This document shows, one piece after another, positions 1 through 8,789 of a stretch of DNA of 64,000 nucleotides; position 1 is the first letter of the stretch; each line of letters opens with the position of its first letter. The translations under genes and the position numbers were made by a program. The DNA is from Paenibacillus assamensis DSM 18201 (GTDB lineage Bacteria > Bacillota > Bacilli > Paenibacillales > Paenibacillaceae). The notes under the pieces are model-generated. The model was not told the DNA's origin. It was given only the letters and a program-made list of their open reading frames with translations, and searched no databases. The stretch covers positions 55,282-119,281 of the forward strand of contig NZ_AULU01000016.1 in the NCBI RefSeq assembly GCF_000422445.1, given 5' to 3'.

Positions 1-29
1 TATGGAAAAAGAGATATATGAAAAAGAAC

Positions 30-58
30 TTGAATAAGAACGTTTGTTCTCATATAAT
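30..58 (+). promoter_or_regulatory. Sigma-A-type promoter with LexA-like box in the spacer
   Basis: The -35 is TTGAAT (30-35), followed by a 17-nt spacer and a perfect TATAAT (53-58). The spacer holds the palindrome AGAAC-GTTT-GTTCT (37-50), whose GAAC-N4-GTTC core is that of the Bacillus SOS (LexA/DinR) box. It lies ~45 nt before the start of the ArpU-like gene. The promoter is seen directly; the LexA assignment is inference. Confidence 0.6.
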
Positions 59-100
59 GAAAGTATAAATACTGCATATGTGAACAAAGGCGGTGCTACG

Positions 101-559
101 ATGCTTTGTGGCGTATCTTTCGATCTTCCGGATTTAGACAAGGAAGCGACTCGTAGAAACGTTGAGGCGGTACTGGAAAAATACCGGATGTACAAGCAAA
201 TTGGCTATGAAGTGAAAGAAACGAGACTGACCTCTTCCTACACGGTGCGTTCTCATGGGCTGACGAATCGAGTAACGGATCAGACGGGGGAGATTGCTGC
301 CGACAATGTTGATATTTCTGAGAAGATGCGTAGCTATTGCGAGCGAGTGGAGAAAGCTGCACAGCGCTTGCCTGAGAAGGAACGGCAGATTATTACCGAA
401 CGCTATTTGAAGGAAGACGGTGTTTATGACTACCAAGTGTACAGCTTTACGTTCGATCCTCCTTTATCTGAGTACAGTTACTACAAGCTAAAGTGGAAGG
501 CCATTTCCAAGTTAGCCATTTCTCTTAATGTTCAGGTGTTTGTTGACCCAACCTCTTGA
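101..559 (+). CDS. ArpU-like phage transcriptional regulator family protein
   Basis: 152 residues from the ATG at 101, which follows AAAGGCGG at good spacing; an ATG further upstream at 44 lies before the predicted transcription start and was not used. The C-terminal half (LPEKERQIITERYL, then SEYSYYKLKWKAISKLA) has the sigma-70-region-4-like helix-turn-helix pattern of ArpU/YqaQ regulators, which in phages act on late lysis/packaging genes. No other phage genes are visible, so this may be a domesticated orphan. Its promoter carries a LexA-like box, which suggests damage induction. The family assignment rests on the C-terminal motif; the target is unknown. Confidence 0.6.
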   Translation: MLCGVSFDLPDLDKEATRRNVEAVLEKYRMYKQIGYEVKETRLTSSYTVRSHGLTNRVTDQTGEIAADNVDISEKMRSYCERVEKAAQRLPEKERQIITERYLKEDGVYDYQVYSFTFDPPLSEYSYYKLKWKAISKLAISLNVQVFVDPTS

Positions 560-584
560 TTGGTATCTTCCGAAAATACACGCG

Positions 585-625
585 TGCACATAGCCGGTGG
601 ACGTTTATTTCTCCGGCTTCGTGCA
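585..625 (+). other. Stem-loop between the ArpU-like gene and uvsE
   Basis: TGCAC-at-AGCCGG pairs with CCGGCT-tc-GTGCA around a 15-nt loop. No U-run follows, so it is not a classical terminator. Role unknown. Confidence 0.35.
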
Positions 626-725
626 GTGAAGTCTGTTTATATAATCTTCGTTCTCCTTTCCAGCTTGAGTTGTCCACATGTATAAATTCCTCCATTTCGG
701 CTTTATTCGTATCTCCGAGTATGAT

Positions 726-744
726 CCAATCTCTTGATTGGGAT
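726..744. promoter_or_regulatory. Palindromic motif upstream of uvsE (second of two copies)
   Basis: CCAAT-CTCTTG-ATTGG is an inverted repeat, and a copy matching 17 of 19 bases lies at 548-566 over the end of the ArpU-like gene. It sits about 40 nt before the uvsE start. This could be a repressor site or simply a repeat; no regulator is identified. Confidence 0.3.
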
Positions 745-781
745 GCTAGTAAGTAGCAAATCAAACATTGGAGGTACAGCT

Positions 782-1783
782 ATGCTTGTCCGATTCGGTT
801 ATGTAGCGATGTCGGTCATTGTGAAGAATTGTTCGCCCTCACGTACGATGACGTATACGAGCTTTTGCAAGATTGATGATCGCGAAGCGGCGATTCGCAA
901 GTTGGAGCGATTGGCAGAGGAGAACTTGACCAATACGCTGAGGTTATTGAAGCATAATCGTGCTCATCATATTGAGTTGTACCGCTGCTCCAGCAAACTG
1001 ATTCCTCTTGCCACACATGAAGCATTAGCAGATTGGAACCCTTTTATCGCTTTGAAAGAACCATTTGCAGCTATCGGTGCGTATGCCAACGAACATGGAA
1101 TGCGGTTGAGCTTCCATCCTGACCACTTTACTGTGCTAAGCACACCCCGAGAAGATGTGCTTCATAATTCGATCCGCGACTTAGAGCATCATCTTCGCAT
1201 GCTTGAGGCAATGGGACTGGATGCGCGAGCAAAGAACAATATTCATATTGGCGGTGCTTATGGCAATAAGAAGGCTGCAGGAGAGCGGTTCGCGGCTAAT
1301 TTCAAGCTCCTGTCTGAACCTATTAAGCAGCGATTGACGCTGGAAAACGACGACAAAACTTTCACTGCGGCAGAGACGTTGGACGTATGTGAGCAGCTTC
1401 AAGTTCCGATGGTGCTGGATATTCACCATCATTGGGTCAATCATGAAGGGGAGCAGCTAGCTGAGCTGTGGCCAAGAATATTGAAAACATGGGACAGCGC
1501 GTATGCTCAGGCAGACGCACCAGCTGATAATTCGTTTCCACCTAAGATACATGTATCTAGTCCGAAGAGTGAGAAGGATGTTCGGGGGCATGCCGATTAT
1601 GTGGATGTGAAGCCATTGCTAGCTTTTCTAAGGGATATAGCTCCCTATACAGATAGGCTGGATGTGATGATTGAAGCGAAGAAGAAAGATGATGCACTCT
1701 TTAAACTGATGCATGACCTTGCTCAGTATGAGGGCGAAGGGGTTTCGCTCGTAAGCCCTGCATCTGTGACCATCCAATCTTAA
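782..1783 (+). CDS. uvsE: UV DNA damage endonuclease UvsE
   Basis: 333 residues. The chosen ATG at 782 follows GGAGGTACAGCT; an in-frame ATG at 734 has no ribosome site. UvsE/UVDE enzymes are TIM-barrel, metal-dependent nucleases that nick DNA 5' of UV photoproducts, starting alternative excision repair. Family motifs are in order: N-terminal RFGYV, HPDHF with metal-ligand histidines, NIHIGGAYGNK, LENDD with the catalytic glutamate, DIHHH, HVSSPK, HADYV and MIEAKKKD. Length is typical. The adjacent ArpU-like gene has a possible SOS box, so read-through damage induction is possible, but uvsE also sits downstream of its own palindromic motif. Confidence 0.93.
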   Translation: MLVRFGYVAMSVIVKNCSPSRTMTYTSFCKIDDREAAIRKLERLAEENLTNTLRLLKHNRAHHIELYRCSSKLIPLATHEALADWNPFIALKEPFAAIGAYANEHGMRLSFHPDHFTVLSTPREDVLHNSIRDLEHHLRMLEAMGLDARAKNNIHIGGAYGNKKAAGERFAANFKLLSEPIKQRLTLENDDKTFTAAETLDVCEQLQVPMVLDIHHHWVNHEGEQLAELWPRILKTWDSAYAQADAPADNSFPPKIHVSSPKSEKDVRGHADYVDVKPLLAFLRDIAPYTDRLDVMIEAKKKDDALFKLMHDLAQYEGEGVSLVSPASVTIQS

Positions 1784-1927
1784 TGATGGTCGTCACTTGA
1801 AAAGATGAGCGAAATACGTTACCTTGTACAAAGAAAGCAAACCGTTTATTGGAGAATCATGCACGTATAGAAATGTACAAGCTGGGTCTGCCAATGGTTC
1901 AACGGTGAGAGGAGGATATGTAAAAGT

Positions 1928-2698
1928 ATGTCCCAAGTATTAGCAGGTAAAAATATCGTCGTCATGGGTGTTGCAAATGATCGTAGTATCGCGTGGGCAA
2001 TCGCGCAATCGTTGGCAGCTCAAGGCGCAAGACTAGCGTTTACATATGAGAGCGAGCGTGTGGAAGCTCGTGTCCGCAAGCTGGCGGAAACGATCGAAGG
2101 TTCTGTTATTCTTCCTTGTAATGTTACAGTGGATGAGGATATCGATCAGTTGGCTGTCCAATTAAAAGAACATTTTGGTACTTTGCACGGTATTGTGCAC
2201 AGTATCGCATTCGCGAAAACAGAAGAACTCACAGGCATGTATGTGGATACGTCTCGTGCAGGCTTCGCGCTAGCACATGATATTAGCGCATACTCTCTTG
2301 TAGCGGTTACGCAGCGTCTGCATCCGCTCATGACAGAAGGCGGAAGCGTCATGACGATGACGTATTTAGGTGCAGAGCGTGCGATGAAGAACTACAACGT
2401 AATGGGTGTAGCGAAAGCTGCGCTGGAAGCGTCTGTTCGTTACTTGGCGAATGACCTTGGTCAACACAATATCCGCGTAAATGCGATCTCCGCAGGTCCA
2501 ATTCGTACATTAGCAGCGAAGGGGATTGGCGATTTCAACTCCATCTTGAAGCAAGTGGAAGAGAAGGCTCCGCTTCGTCGTACGACAGATGCTGCAGAAG
2601 TAGGGGATACGGCGATGTTCTTAATGAGCCCATGGTCCCGCGGTATTACAGGGGAAGTCATCTACGTGGATGGCGGTTACAACATCGTATCTACTTAG
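1928..2698 (+). CDS. fabI: Enoyl-[acyl-carrier-protein] reductase (NADH), FabI type
   Basis: 256 residues, the usual FabI length. It reduces the trans-2-enoyl-ACP double bond in the last step of each fatty-acid elongation round and is the triclosan target class. The N-terminal dinucleotide fold (GKNIVVMGVANDRSIAWAIA) and the YX6K catalytic pair (Tyr156, Lys163 in YNVMGVAK) are present, as is the AGPIRTLAAKGI substrate-loop region. GAGGAGG lies ~12 nt before the ATG, a little far. No FapR box was recognised upstream. It stands alone among unrelated genes. Confidence 0.95.
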   Translation: MSQVLAGKNIVVMGVANDRSIAWAIAQSLAAQGARLAFTYESERVEARVRKLAETIEGSVILPCNVTVDEDIDQLAVQLKEHFGTLHGIVHSIAFAKTEELTGMYVDTSRAGFALAHDISAYSLVAVTQRLHPLMTEGGSVMTMTYLGAERAMKNYNVMGVAKAALEASVRYLANDLGQHNIRVNAISAGPIRTLAAKGIGDFNSILKQVEEKAPLRRTTDAAEVGDTAMFLMSPWSRGITGEVIYVDGGYNIVST

Positions 2699-2931
2699 TT
2701 AAATGATTAACGGCGGTGATCAGGCTTGTGCGTTCGCCTGCCTGATTGCCACGCGCCTTGCACAGGTGTCTTCTAAGGAGACGTCATCCTATGCAGGGCG
2801 CTTGTTCTATGTGCCGCTAATATTATGCGGTGCAATTGCGGAATGCCCCACAAAGGTTGTGGTTATAATCGAGGCGCTGCGACAATAAATAGAAGCTATG
2901 GGCTTCGTTAATACGAAAGAAGGAACTTGGC

Positions 2932-3756
2932 ATGTGGCTTGAGATTTTGCTGCTCGGGATCATTGGATTCATTGCAGCGACATTCGGCAGTGTGGTCGGT
3001 TTAGGTGGGGGAATTATTCTCGTTCCTGGTCTCGTTTATCTTGGACCATGGCTGCTTGGGGAAGCGGTTTCATCACAGACAGCTGTCGCTACTTCATTGG
3101 CTGTACTTATCTTTACAGCGCTATCTTCTACGCTAGCTTACTCCAAAGTCAAGCGAGTAGACTGGAGAAATGGTTTGATCTTCTTCATAACGAGCGGCCC
3201 CGGGTCGATGGTTGGTGCACAGCTCGCACAGTATTTTCAAGATAGCTCATTCCAGTTGGCGTTCGGCTTTTTTATGTTGGCGATGGCTGTTCTAATGATT
3301 GTAAAAGAAAGAATGAAGCCGCTTCAAATTCAGTGGGGTCGTATGCAGTCATTTACAGATGGAACAGGTGCAACGCATGAATATGGTGTAAATATCCCGC
3401 TTATGCTGCTGATCGGTTTTATGGTCGGCTTAGTCTCGGGGTTGTTCGGCATTGGTGGGGGTTCCTTGTTCGTACCATTAATGGTTTTGCTATTTCGCTA
3501 CCCAGCGCATATTGCAACAGCTACTTCGATGTTTGTCATCTTCCTTAGTTCGATATTGGGCACGACGGTTCATGCATGGAATGGATCGGTGGACTGGCTG
3601 CTTGTACTCATCTTGGCTCCAAGTGCGTGGATAGGGGGGAAGTTCGGTGCTGCGATAGCCAATCGAATGTCGGGTAAGGGGCTGCTGTTGCTGTTGCGAT
3701 TGACTTTGCTCATCATTTCCCTTCGAATGATTATAAGTGGATTTATGGCAGATTAG
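2932..3756 (+). CDS. TauE/SafE (sulfite exporter) family membrane protein
   Basis: 274 residues with about eight hydrophobic segments in two homologous halves. Each half has the glycine-rich signature of the family (GSVVGLGGGIILVPGL near residue 20 and GLVSGLFGIGGGSLFVPLMVL near residue 170). Members export sulfite, sulfoacetate or other small organosulfur/organic anions, but the substrate cannot be read from sequence. AAGGAACTTGGC precedes the ATG. The gene stands alone between fabI and an inositol-phosphatase-like gene, so context gives no clue to substrate. Confidence 0.85.
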   Translation: MWLEILLLGIIGFIAATFGSVVGLGGGIILVPGLVYLGPWLLGEAVSSQTAVATSLAVLIFTALSSTLAYSKVKRVDWRNGLIFFITSGPGSMVGAQLAQYFQDSSFQLAFGFFMLAMAVLMIVKERMKPLQIQWGRMQSFTDGTGATHEYGVNIPLMLLIGFMVGLVSGLFGIGGGSLFVPLMVLLFRYPAHIATATSMFVIFLSSILGTTVHAWNGSVDWLLVLILAPSAWIGGKFGAAIANRMSGKGLLLLLRLTLLIISLRMIISGFMAD

Positions 3757-3856
3757 TGGAATTTGAGCGATTAAGGATAATTGGATGAAACTTCGGCAAG
3801 GAGGCAGCGTATAGTTAAGGATATGACATTTTTATACAGAAAGTAGTGAGAGAGGA

Positions 3857-4711
3857 TTGAATCAGGAAAAGACACCTTACGTTGTAACGGGGAAAAGTTT
3901 TACCGCTGTGGCCATCAATTGTGCTGCAAAAGCGGGTGAATGGATCAAAAGTCGACTCGGTCAATATAAATCGTTAGAAATGAAATCTTCCATGCACGAT
4001 GTTGTGACGGAAGTGGACAAAGGTGCGGAGTTAATGATCCGCAAGCTAATACGAACGCATTTCCCGAATCATAGCATTTTGGGTGAAGAGGGAGTAGGTT
4101 GCGGACAGGCGGCTTCGGAAGAAGCACTCAAAGAAGCGTTGCAATCCGAATACCTTTGGATTATTGATCCGCTGGATGGGACAACGAATTATGTTCATGG
4201 CTTTCCCTTCTTCTCGGTATCGATTGCATTGGCACATAAAGGCGAAGTAATTGTTGGTATCGTGTATGACCCGATAAGGGACGAGTTGTTCGTCGCAGAG
4301 AAAGGAAAAGGTGCTTATGTCCGCGGTCAGCGGATGCAGGTAGCAGATGAGAAGAACTTACATGGCAGTCTTATCGCATCGGGGTTCCCTACGGACATCA
4401 CTCGGGCACTGCCAGTGAATCTGAAAGGCATTCAGGCCCTTGCACCGAAAGTGCGAAATATCCGAACGGCAGGCTCAGCAGCCCTACATATGGCGTATGT
4501 GGCAGCTGGTCGTTTAACAGGGTTTTGGGAGCTGAATTTGAATGCTTGGGATTTGGCAGCTGGCAGCCTTCTCATCTCTGAAGCAGGTGGAAAGATTACA
4601 GATACACATGGTCAGCCGTACCATCTCGGAGTGAGAGATGTGTTAGGTTCAAATGGCCATATTCATGCTGATTTCATTCAAGTGCTCAAAGATGCGGATG
4701 CACAAGGGTAA
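3857..4711 (+). CDS. Inositol monophosphatase family protein
   Basis: 284 residues from a TTG codon; no upstream ATG is in frame and the family fold begins within ~10 residues of this codon. The GAGAGG before it is very close, so the start is not secure. The Mg-binding motifs of the family are present: LGEEG, WIIDPLDGTTNYVHG and WDLAAGSLLISEAGG. These enzymes hydrolyse inositol phosphates or related sugar or nucleotide phosphates (SuhB/CysQ superfamily), and the exact substrate is unknown. The gene ends just before a strong bidirectional terminator. Confidence 0.9.
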   Translation: MNQEKTPYVVTGKSFTAVAINCAAKAGEWIKSRLGQYKSLEMKSSMHDVVTEVDKGAELMIRKLIRTHFPNHSILGEEGVGCGQAASEEALKEALQSEYLWIIDPLDGTTNYVHGFPFFSVSIALAHKGEVIVGIVYDPIRDELFVAEKGKGAYVRGQRMQVADEKNLHGSLIASGFPTDITRALPVNLKGIQALAPKVRNIRTAGSAALHMAYVAAGRLTGFWELNLNAWDLAAGSLLISEAGGKITDTHGQPYHLGVRDVLGSNGHIHADFIQVLKDADAQG

Positions 4712-4750
4712 TCGAGAAAAAAGTGTGCCTGTTAAAATGAATAGCATTAA

Positions 4751-4794
4751 AAAAACAACCTGCATGCAGTTGAACTGCTTGCAGGTTGTTTTTT
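4751..4794. terminator. Bidirectional terminator between convergent genes
   Basis: AAAAACAACCTGCA pairs with TGCAGGTTGTTTTT, with an inner GCAG/CTGC pair, giving A- and U-tracts on both strands. It serves both the phosphatase-like gene (+) and the C39-type protease gene (-). Confidence 0.9.
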
Positions 4795-6139
4795 ACTTTG
4801 TTGGCTGCATAATTGCAATGGCCTGAGAGCCCATTTGCTCCCAGCCACGACGGAAGGCATCTATTTTGATGCGATCAGTACGTCCGAGTGGATCTAGGAC
4901 ATACATATAATTTTTATCGTAGCCTGTAACAAGCAAGGAATGTTCGTAATAGGTAATGCGGACAGGCCCAGTCGGCGTTTGCCATTGATGCCAAGCACTT
5001 TCAGGAACGGCATCATACAGTGTAGTGTGAATGACCCATACGGGTATCCCTTGACCGACCGTATACTTCAGATGCTCAAAAGTTGTACCTGTTATATCGG
5101 CTACTCGACCTGGTGCATACTGTTCAGCTAATTCAGCAATTGGTTCATGATACACACCAAGTCCAGGGTTCTTAATATTGTACATATCGCCGACAAAGCC
5201 ATCATGCGGATTACCGAAGTAGATCGTATTGCCAACCTTCTTGTATGGAGTTGGTTCTTTTTTAATCTGCTTGGCAAGTGTCATCTTGTCAACGTCAATG
5301 TCATTCGCATATAACAGCATGGCGAGCGCAGTGACCTCACAACCACGAGGCAGTTCGGGCAGCTGCATAATCGCTTTGGCTTTCTTATGTCGTGCCGTTA
5401 TGGGAGCTGGCTTAGCAGGATCCCATAACACTTGATTGCTGCCGCGATAGGTCACCTTGCGACCAGAACCTTTTCTTGCATACGTGACAGCTTCATTCCA
5501 TGTCTTAAATAATGCCTGACTATGATTGGACGCTTCCACAGTGAAAGAACCAAATGCTTCATAAGCAATATAGGTAGAGAGCTCTTCACGCCAAGCAGTC
5601 ATCCGGTCTGAGTCTGGTGCATCTTTGCTGCGAGATAACAGCACAACACCGTCTTCAATATGAAGATTGCGTCCAAATGCTTCACTTGCGGCTCGGAGTG
5701 GAACGTAGGTAATGCCGTCTTTCACCACAGGTTTGGTTTGGAGCTTGAGTGGCTTGCCTTCTACTTTTGCTTGAGCTTTATGTAATGCGTATTGAATGCT
5801 TCCTTCATCTGAAGTAAGCGCGATATTTCCTTGTTTATTATCGTACGTGAGCTCTGCATCAAAGCTGTCTGCTAAGAAGCGAGCAGGTATGAGTGTTTCT
5901 CCACTATGTTGATAGGGAGCAGCATGTTTCGTTTTCGAATCGATCGGTACTAAATATGGACCTACAATTGCAGTGTTGCTATACAACATGAGCACAATAT
6001 CATCGGTAGGCATCTCGAATGAGAAGCGTCCTTCGTTAATCTTGGACGATATCAGTCGTTGTAATGGAAACACGCACAAGGTGATAATAATACAGAACAG
6101 CAGCCAGCGATTCATCTGGCGAACAAGGCGTGACACCAT
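4793..6139 (-). CDS. Secreted/anchored C39-like peptidase with copper-amine-oxidase-type stalk domain
   Basis: 448 residues. An N-terminal hydrophobic segment (residues ~12-30) is likely a signal anchor. A stalk domain (PF07833-like: SGETLIPARFLADSFDAELTYD ... YVPLRAASEAFGR) spans residues ~45-160 and probably binds the cell wall. The C-terminal half (from ~270) is a Peptidase_C39_2-like cysteine peptidase: the LPRGCEVTALAMLL motif carries the nucleophile, and YYEHSLLVTGYD plus VLDPLG supply His and Asp. Substrate is unknown; it is predicted to act outside the membrane. The same stalk type recurs at the C-terminus of the deacetylase at 40.6 kb. Confidence 0.82.
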   Translation of the reverse strand: MVSRLVRQMNRWLLFCIIITLCVFPLQRLISSKINEGRFSFEMPTDDIVLMLYSNTAIVGPYLVPIDSKTKHAAPYQHSGETLIPARFLADSFDAELTYDNKQGNIALTSDEGSIQYALHKAQAKVEGKPLKLQTKPVVKDGITYVPLRAASEAFGRNLHIEDGVVLLSRSKDAPDSDRMTAWREELSTYIAYEAFGSFTVEASNHSQALFKTWNEAVTYARKGSGRKVTYRGSNQVLWDPAKPAPITARHKKAKAIMQLPELPRGCEVTALAMLLYANDIDVDKMTLAKQIKKEPTPYKKVGNTIYFGNPHDGFVGDMYNIKNPGLGVYHEPIAELAEQYAPGRVADITGTTFEHLKYTVGQGIPVWVIHTTLYDAVPESAWHQWQTPTGPVRITYYEHSLLVTGYDKNYMYVLDPLGRTDRIKIDAFRRGWEQMGSQAIAIMQPTK

Positions 6140-6568
6140 TGCATCCTCCTACTAAGTTACGTGGACATAGATATACTTATTTATCGGATAGGAGGGTTGA
6201 AAATGTTAGTTCAAAAGTTGATTTGAATAATAGAAAAAGCCCTCTAGCGAAGGCTTTAGAAATAAAGAATAATATAACATTTTATCCTGACTATTGATTG
6301 ACCATATATTTTAATTTTACTCATAGCCAATAATCGTTTTCTTTCAAAAAAGAGAAGCGAGTTTTGCAACGGCTCCATTTTCAACTTGAAACAAACGTGC
6401 TGTCTCAGGTTTAATAGAAAAAGTCGATAATCGTATTATTTTATAGGTATATTTACAACTAGATGAAGATCATATATGATCCGTTTTGTGTAGGCAATTC
6501 TTACCTATGGAGGTGAATGTCTCGCTATTAGGCTTACACTATCCGTAAAATCAAAGGAGGATTAGATC
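6140..6568. other. Gene-free stretch with a small hairpin
   Basis: AT-rich and without a credible ORF. AAAGCC-ctctagcgaa-GGCTTT (6236-6262) is a weak hairpin, preceded by an AGGAGGG and a seven-codon ORF of no evident meaning. A palindrome GATCATATATGATC lies near 6470. Nothing else is supported. Confidence 0.4.
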
Positions 6569-6973
6569 ATGAAAAAAACGATGACCAAAATAATGCTAAT
6601 CTTTGTACTTATCATCGCCATGTTGCCTGCCGTTAATGCTTCCGCTGCAACAGTTCCGTTGCCTTGGCCAGATAGTAGTGGTTTTTATGAAGACATAACA
6701 GGATCGGGAACACTAGTTGTAAATTTTACAGGAGGAAATGCCCATCCTAATCCAGATGCAGGCGGTGCAGGGTACTGGAGTTTAACGATAGTTGGACCAA
6801 TCGTCGCCGGGCAACCCTATAACCCATATGCTGGTCCAGGCGGGCCGACATTGTACCATCAAAATATGAGCAGTCATGCCGTCCTCCATAATCTCCCACA
6901 AGGAACTTACCGAGTATTTGTCCGTGTAGGTCCTTGGGCATCCATCACTGATTATTCAGCTACATTCCAATAA
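6569..6973 (+). CDS. Small secreted protein of unknown function
   Basis: 134 residues with a clear Sec signal peptide: MKKTMTKI, a hydrophobic core and ANASA-like cleavage near residue 27. An excellent AAAGGAGG precedes the ATG. The mature ~107 residues are rich in Gly, Pro, Asn and aromatics, with no cysteine, and end in a beta-like stretch (GTYRVFVRVGPW). I do not recognise the family. A terminator follows, so it is monocistronic. It could be a surface or extracellular binding protein; no function is claimed. Confidence 0.75.
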   Translation: MKKTMTKIMLIFVLIIAMLPAVNASAATVPLPWPDSSGFYEDITGSGTLVVNFTGGNAHPNPDAGGAGYWSLTIVGPIVAGQPYNPYAGPGGPTLYHQNMSSHAVLHNLPQGTYRVFVRVGPWASITDYSATFQ

Positions 6974-7041
6974 CACGTCTTAGTTTCTAGCAATCTACAT
7001 TCCGATTTGAAAAGGGAATATCCCAAAGCAGAAGAGCACTG

Positions 7042-7088
7042 AAAAATCGTTTTATAGTTGCCTAGAGCAGCGACAAAACGATTTTTTT
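7042..7088 (+). terminator. Rho-independent terminator after the small secreted protein gene
   Basis: AAAAATCGTTTT pairs with AAAACGATTTTTTT across a ~21-nt loop. The 235 bases between this and trpB show nothing further. Confidence 0.7.
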
Positions 7089-7322
7089 GTGATTTTTGCA
7101 TGTAACGTTCCTTAAATGCTTCAGATTCGCGGCACTCAACTACGTGTTGTTTAAACATAGGAACAATCGGAACAGAGGACGTTTTGTCTTCGTATAGCAG
7201 CCCGATCTTTAGCTGGATACTACTTCGTTTGAAGTGAAAGTGCATCTTTTAGTAGGATAGTCTGATCATTTACTTATGAATTGTAGAGTGAGCTATCACA
7301 AGAAAAGTACTATGTTACCGAT

Positions 7323-8492
7323 TTATTTAGTTTGCTTCAACATTTCATAGACTTGCTCCACATCTTTATCACCACGTCCAGAAATGTTAATGATAACAAT
7401 CTCATTTTGCTTCATTTGCGGAACTAGTTTTATAGCGTGTGCAACAGCATGTGAGCTTTCCAACGCAGGGATGATACCTTCTGTTTTGGATAAGCGCATA
7501 AACGCGTCCAGAACTTCTTCGTTAGAAACCGTTACATATTCCGCTCGGCCTGACTCTTTCAAATAACTATGTTCTGGACCAATACCAGGATAATCAAGTC
7601 CTGCTGCAATCGAGTAGGTAGGAGCAGGCTCCCCATTTTCATCTAGCAGCACGAGACATTTAAAGCCATGAAGAACAGCTGGTACGCCTTGTGTTAATGC
7701 TGGAGCCTGATCAGGCTCTACTCCAATTACTCGAACGCTTGGCTCGTCCAAATAATGTGCAAAGGCACCAATCGCATTACTGCCTCCCCCTACGCATGCA
7801 ATGACCGCATCTGGAAGTCTTCCTTCGGCCTGCAAGATTTGCTCTTTTGATTCTTGACTAATGATTGCTTGAAAATGACGAACGATCGTAGGGAATGGAT
7901 GAGGCCCGACTGCAGATCCGAGTAAATAAAATGTAGTTTCATAATTCGCAACTAAGTCATTAAGCGCTTCATCGACAGCGTCCTTAAGTCGGCCTTGTCC
8001 TTTATTTACAGAAACGACGATAGCGCCCAACATCTCCATGCGGAACACATTGAGTGCTTGGCGGCGAATATCTTCAGCCCCCATATAAATGACACAATCC
8101 ATCCCGAACATGGCACAAACAGTGGCTGTTGCAACGCCATGCTGACCTGCACCTGTTTCAGCGATGACGCGCTTCGCTCCCATACGTTTAGCGAGGAGAA
8201 TTTGCCCAAGGACATTGTTAATTTTGTGAGAGCCAGTATGATTCAAATCTTCACGCTTCAAATAAATACGAGCGCCGCCTAATTGTTCCGTTAAATGTTT
8301 TGCATAAGTAAGTGGGCTTGGTCGACCGACATACTCACGCAAGTAGTATTCGAATTCTGCTATAAATTCAGCGTCATTCTTGTAAGTCTCAAACGCTTCT
8401 GCTAAACGATCCAGTACACCCTGCAGTGCTGGGGGAACAAAGCTCCCTCCGAATGAACCGAACATGCCTGTAGTAGATGTTGAAATAGTCAT
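7323..8492 (-). CDS. trpB: Tryptophan synthase beta chain
   Basis: 389 residues, normal length. PLP-dependent beta subunit that condenses indole and serine to tryptophan. The PLP lysine lies in KREDLNHTGSHKINN (Lys ~87), the phosphate loop is GGGSNAIG, and the C-terminal SGRGDKD is present. A strong AGGAGG precedes the ATG. No trpA, trpE, trpC or other trp gene is adjacent, which is unusual because trpB is normally translationally coupled to trpA. It may be a second copy for indole salvage, or the trp genes may be dispersed. No T-box or trp leader was seen upstream. Confidence 0.95.
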   Translation of the reverse strand: MTISTSTTGMFGSFGGSFVPPALQGVLDRLAEAFETYKNDAEFIAEFEYYLREYVGRPSPLTYAKHLTEQLGGARIYLKREDLNHTGSHKINNVLGQILLAKRMGAKRVIAETGAGQHGVATATVCAMFGMDCVIYMGAEDIRRQALNVFRMEMLGAIVVSVNKGQGRLKDAVDEALNDLVANYETTFYLLGSAVGPHPFPTIVRHFQAIISQESKEQILQAEGRLPDAVIACVGGGSNAIGAFAHYLDEPSVRVIGVEPDQAPALTQGVPAVLHGFKCLVLLDENGEPAPTYSIAAGLDYPGIGPEHSYLKESGRAEYVTVSNEEVLDAFMRLSKTEGIIPALESSHAVAHAIKLVPQMKQNEIVIINISGRGDKDVEQVYEMLKQTK

Positions 8493-8664
8493 GGTTTGTC
8501 CTCCTGTTCGAGATAAACGAAATGGAAAAAGGTTGAAATATATTTATTTTAGCGGAGACTTGAAAGGAAAGTCTATCCTTTTTAGGTGTGAGAGAGGTTT
8601 TGTATTTACTAAAATTTATAGCTGTATATGTGTGGATTACTTGAGTTAGAGTTTATGTTTAATA

Positions 8665-8693
8665 TTGGATTGTAAAGATATAAATGATATAAT
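8665..8693 (+). promoter_or_regulatory. Promoter of the fructokinase gene
   Basis: TTGGAT (8665-8670), a 17-nt spacer and TATAAT (8688-8693), about 100 nt before the fructokinase ATG and between the divergent genes. Confidence 0.65.
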
Positions 8694-8789
8694 CAATATG
8701 TGTTGGAAGCGCTATCGTGAGACGATACTTTCCTAGCGGCAGCGCTTCGTGTAGAGGAGAGAGCAGTACGAAGGAGCGGAGATACGAAC

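Noticed and set aside
2..37. Short open frame at the left edge (EKEIYEKELE then stop)
   Set aside because: Could be the tail of a gene outside the window, but only 11 codons are visible and it overlaps the promoter of the next gene.
2703..2888. 61-codon ORF between fabI and the TauE-type gene
   Set aside because: No ribosome site, poor composition, and it covers a hairpin and promoter-like region; no similarity recognised.
6952..7245. 97-codon minus-strand ORF beside the small secreted protein gene
   Set aside because: No ribosome site, overlaps the terminator and reads as an antisense artefact.
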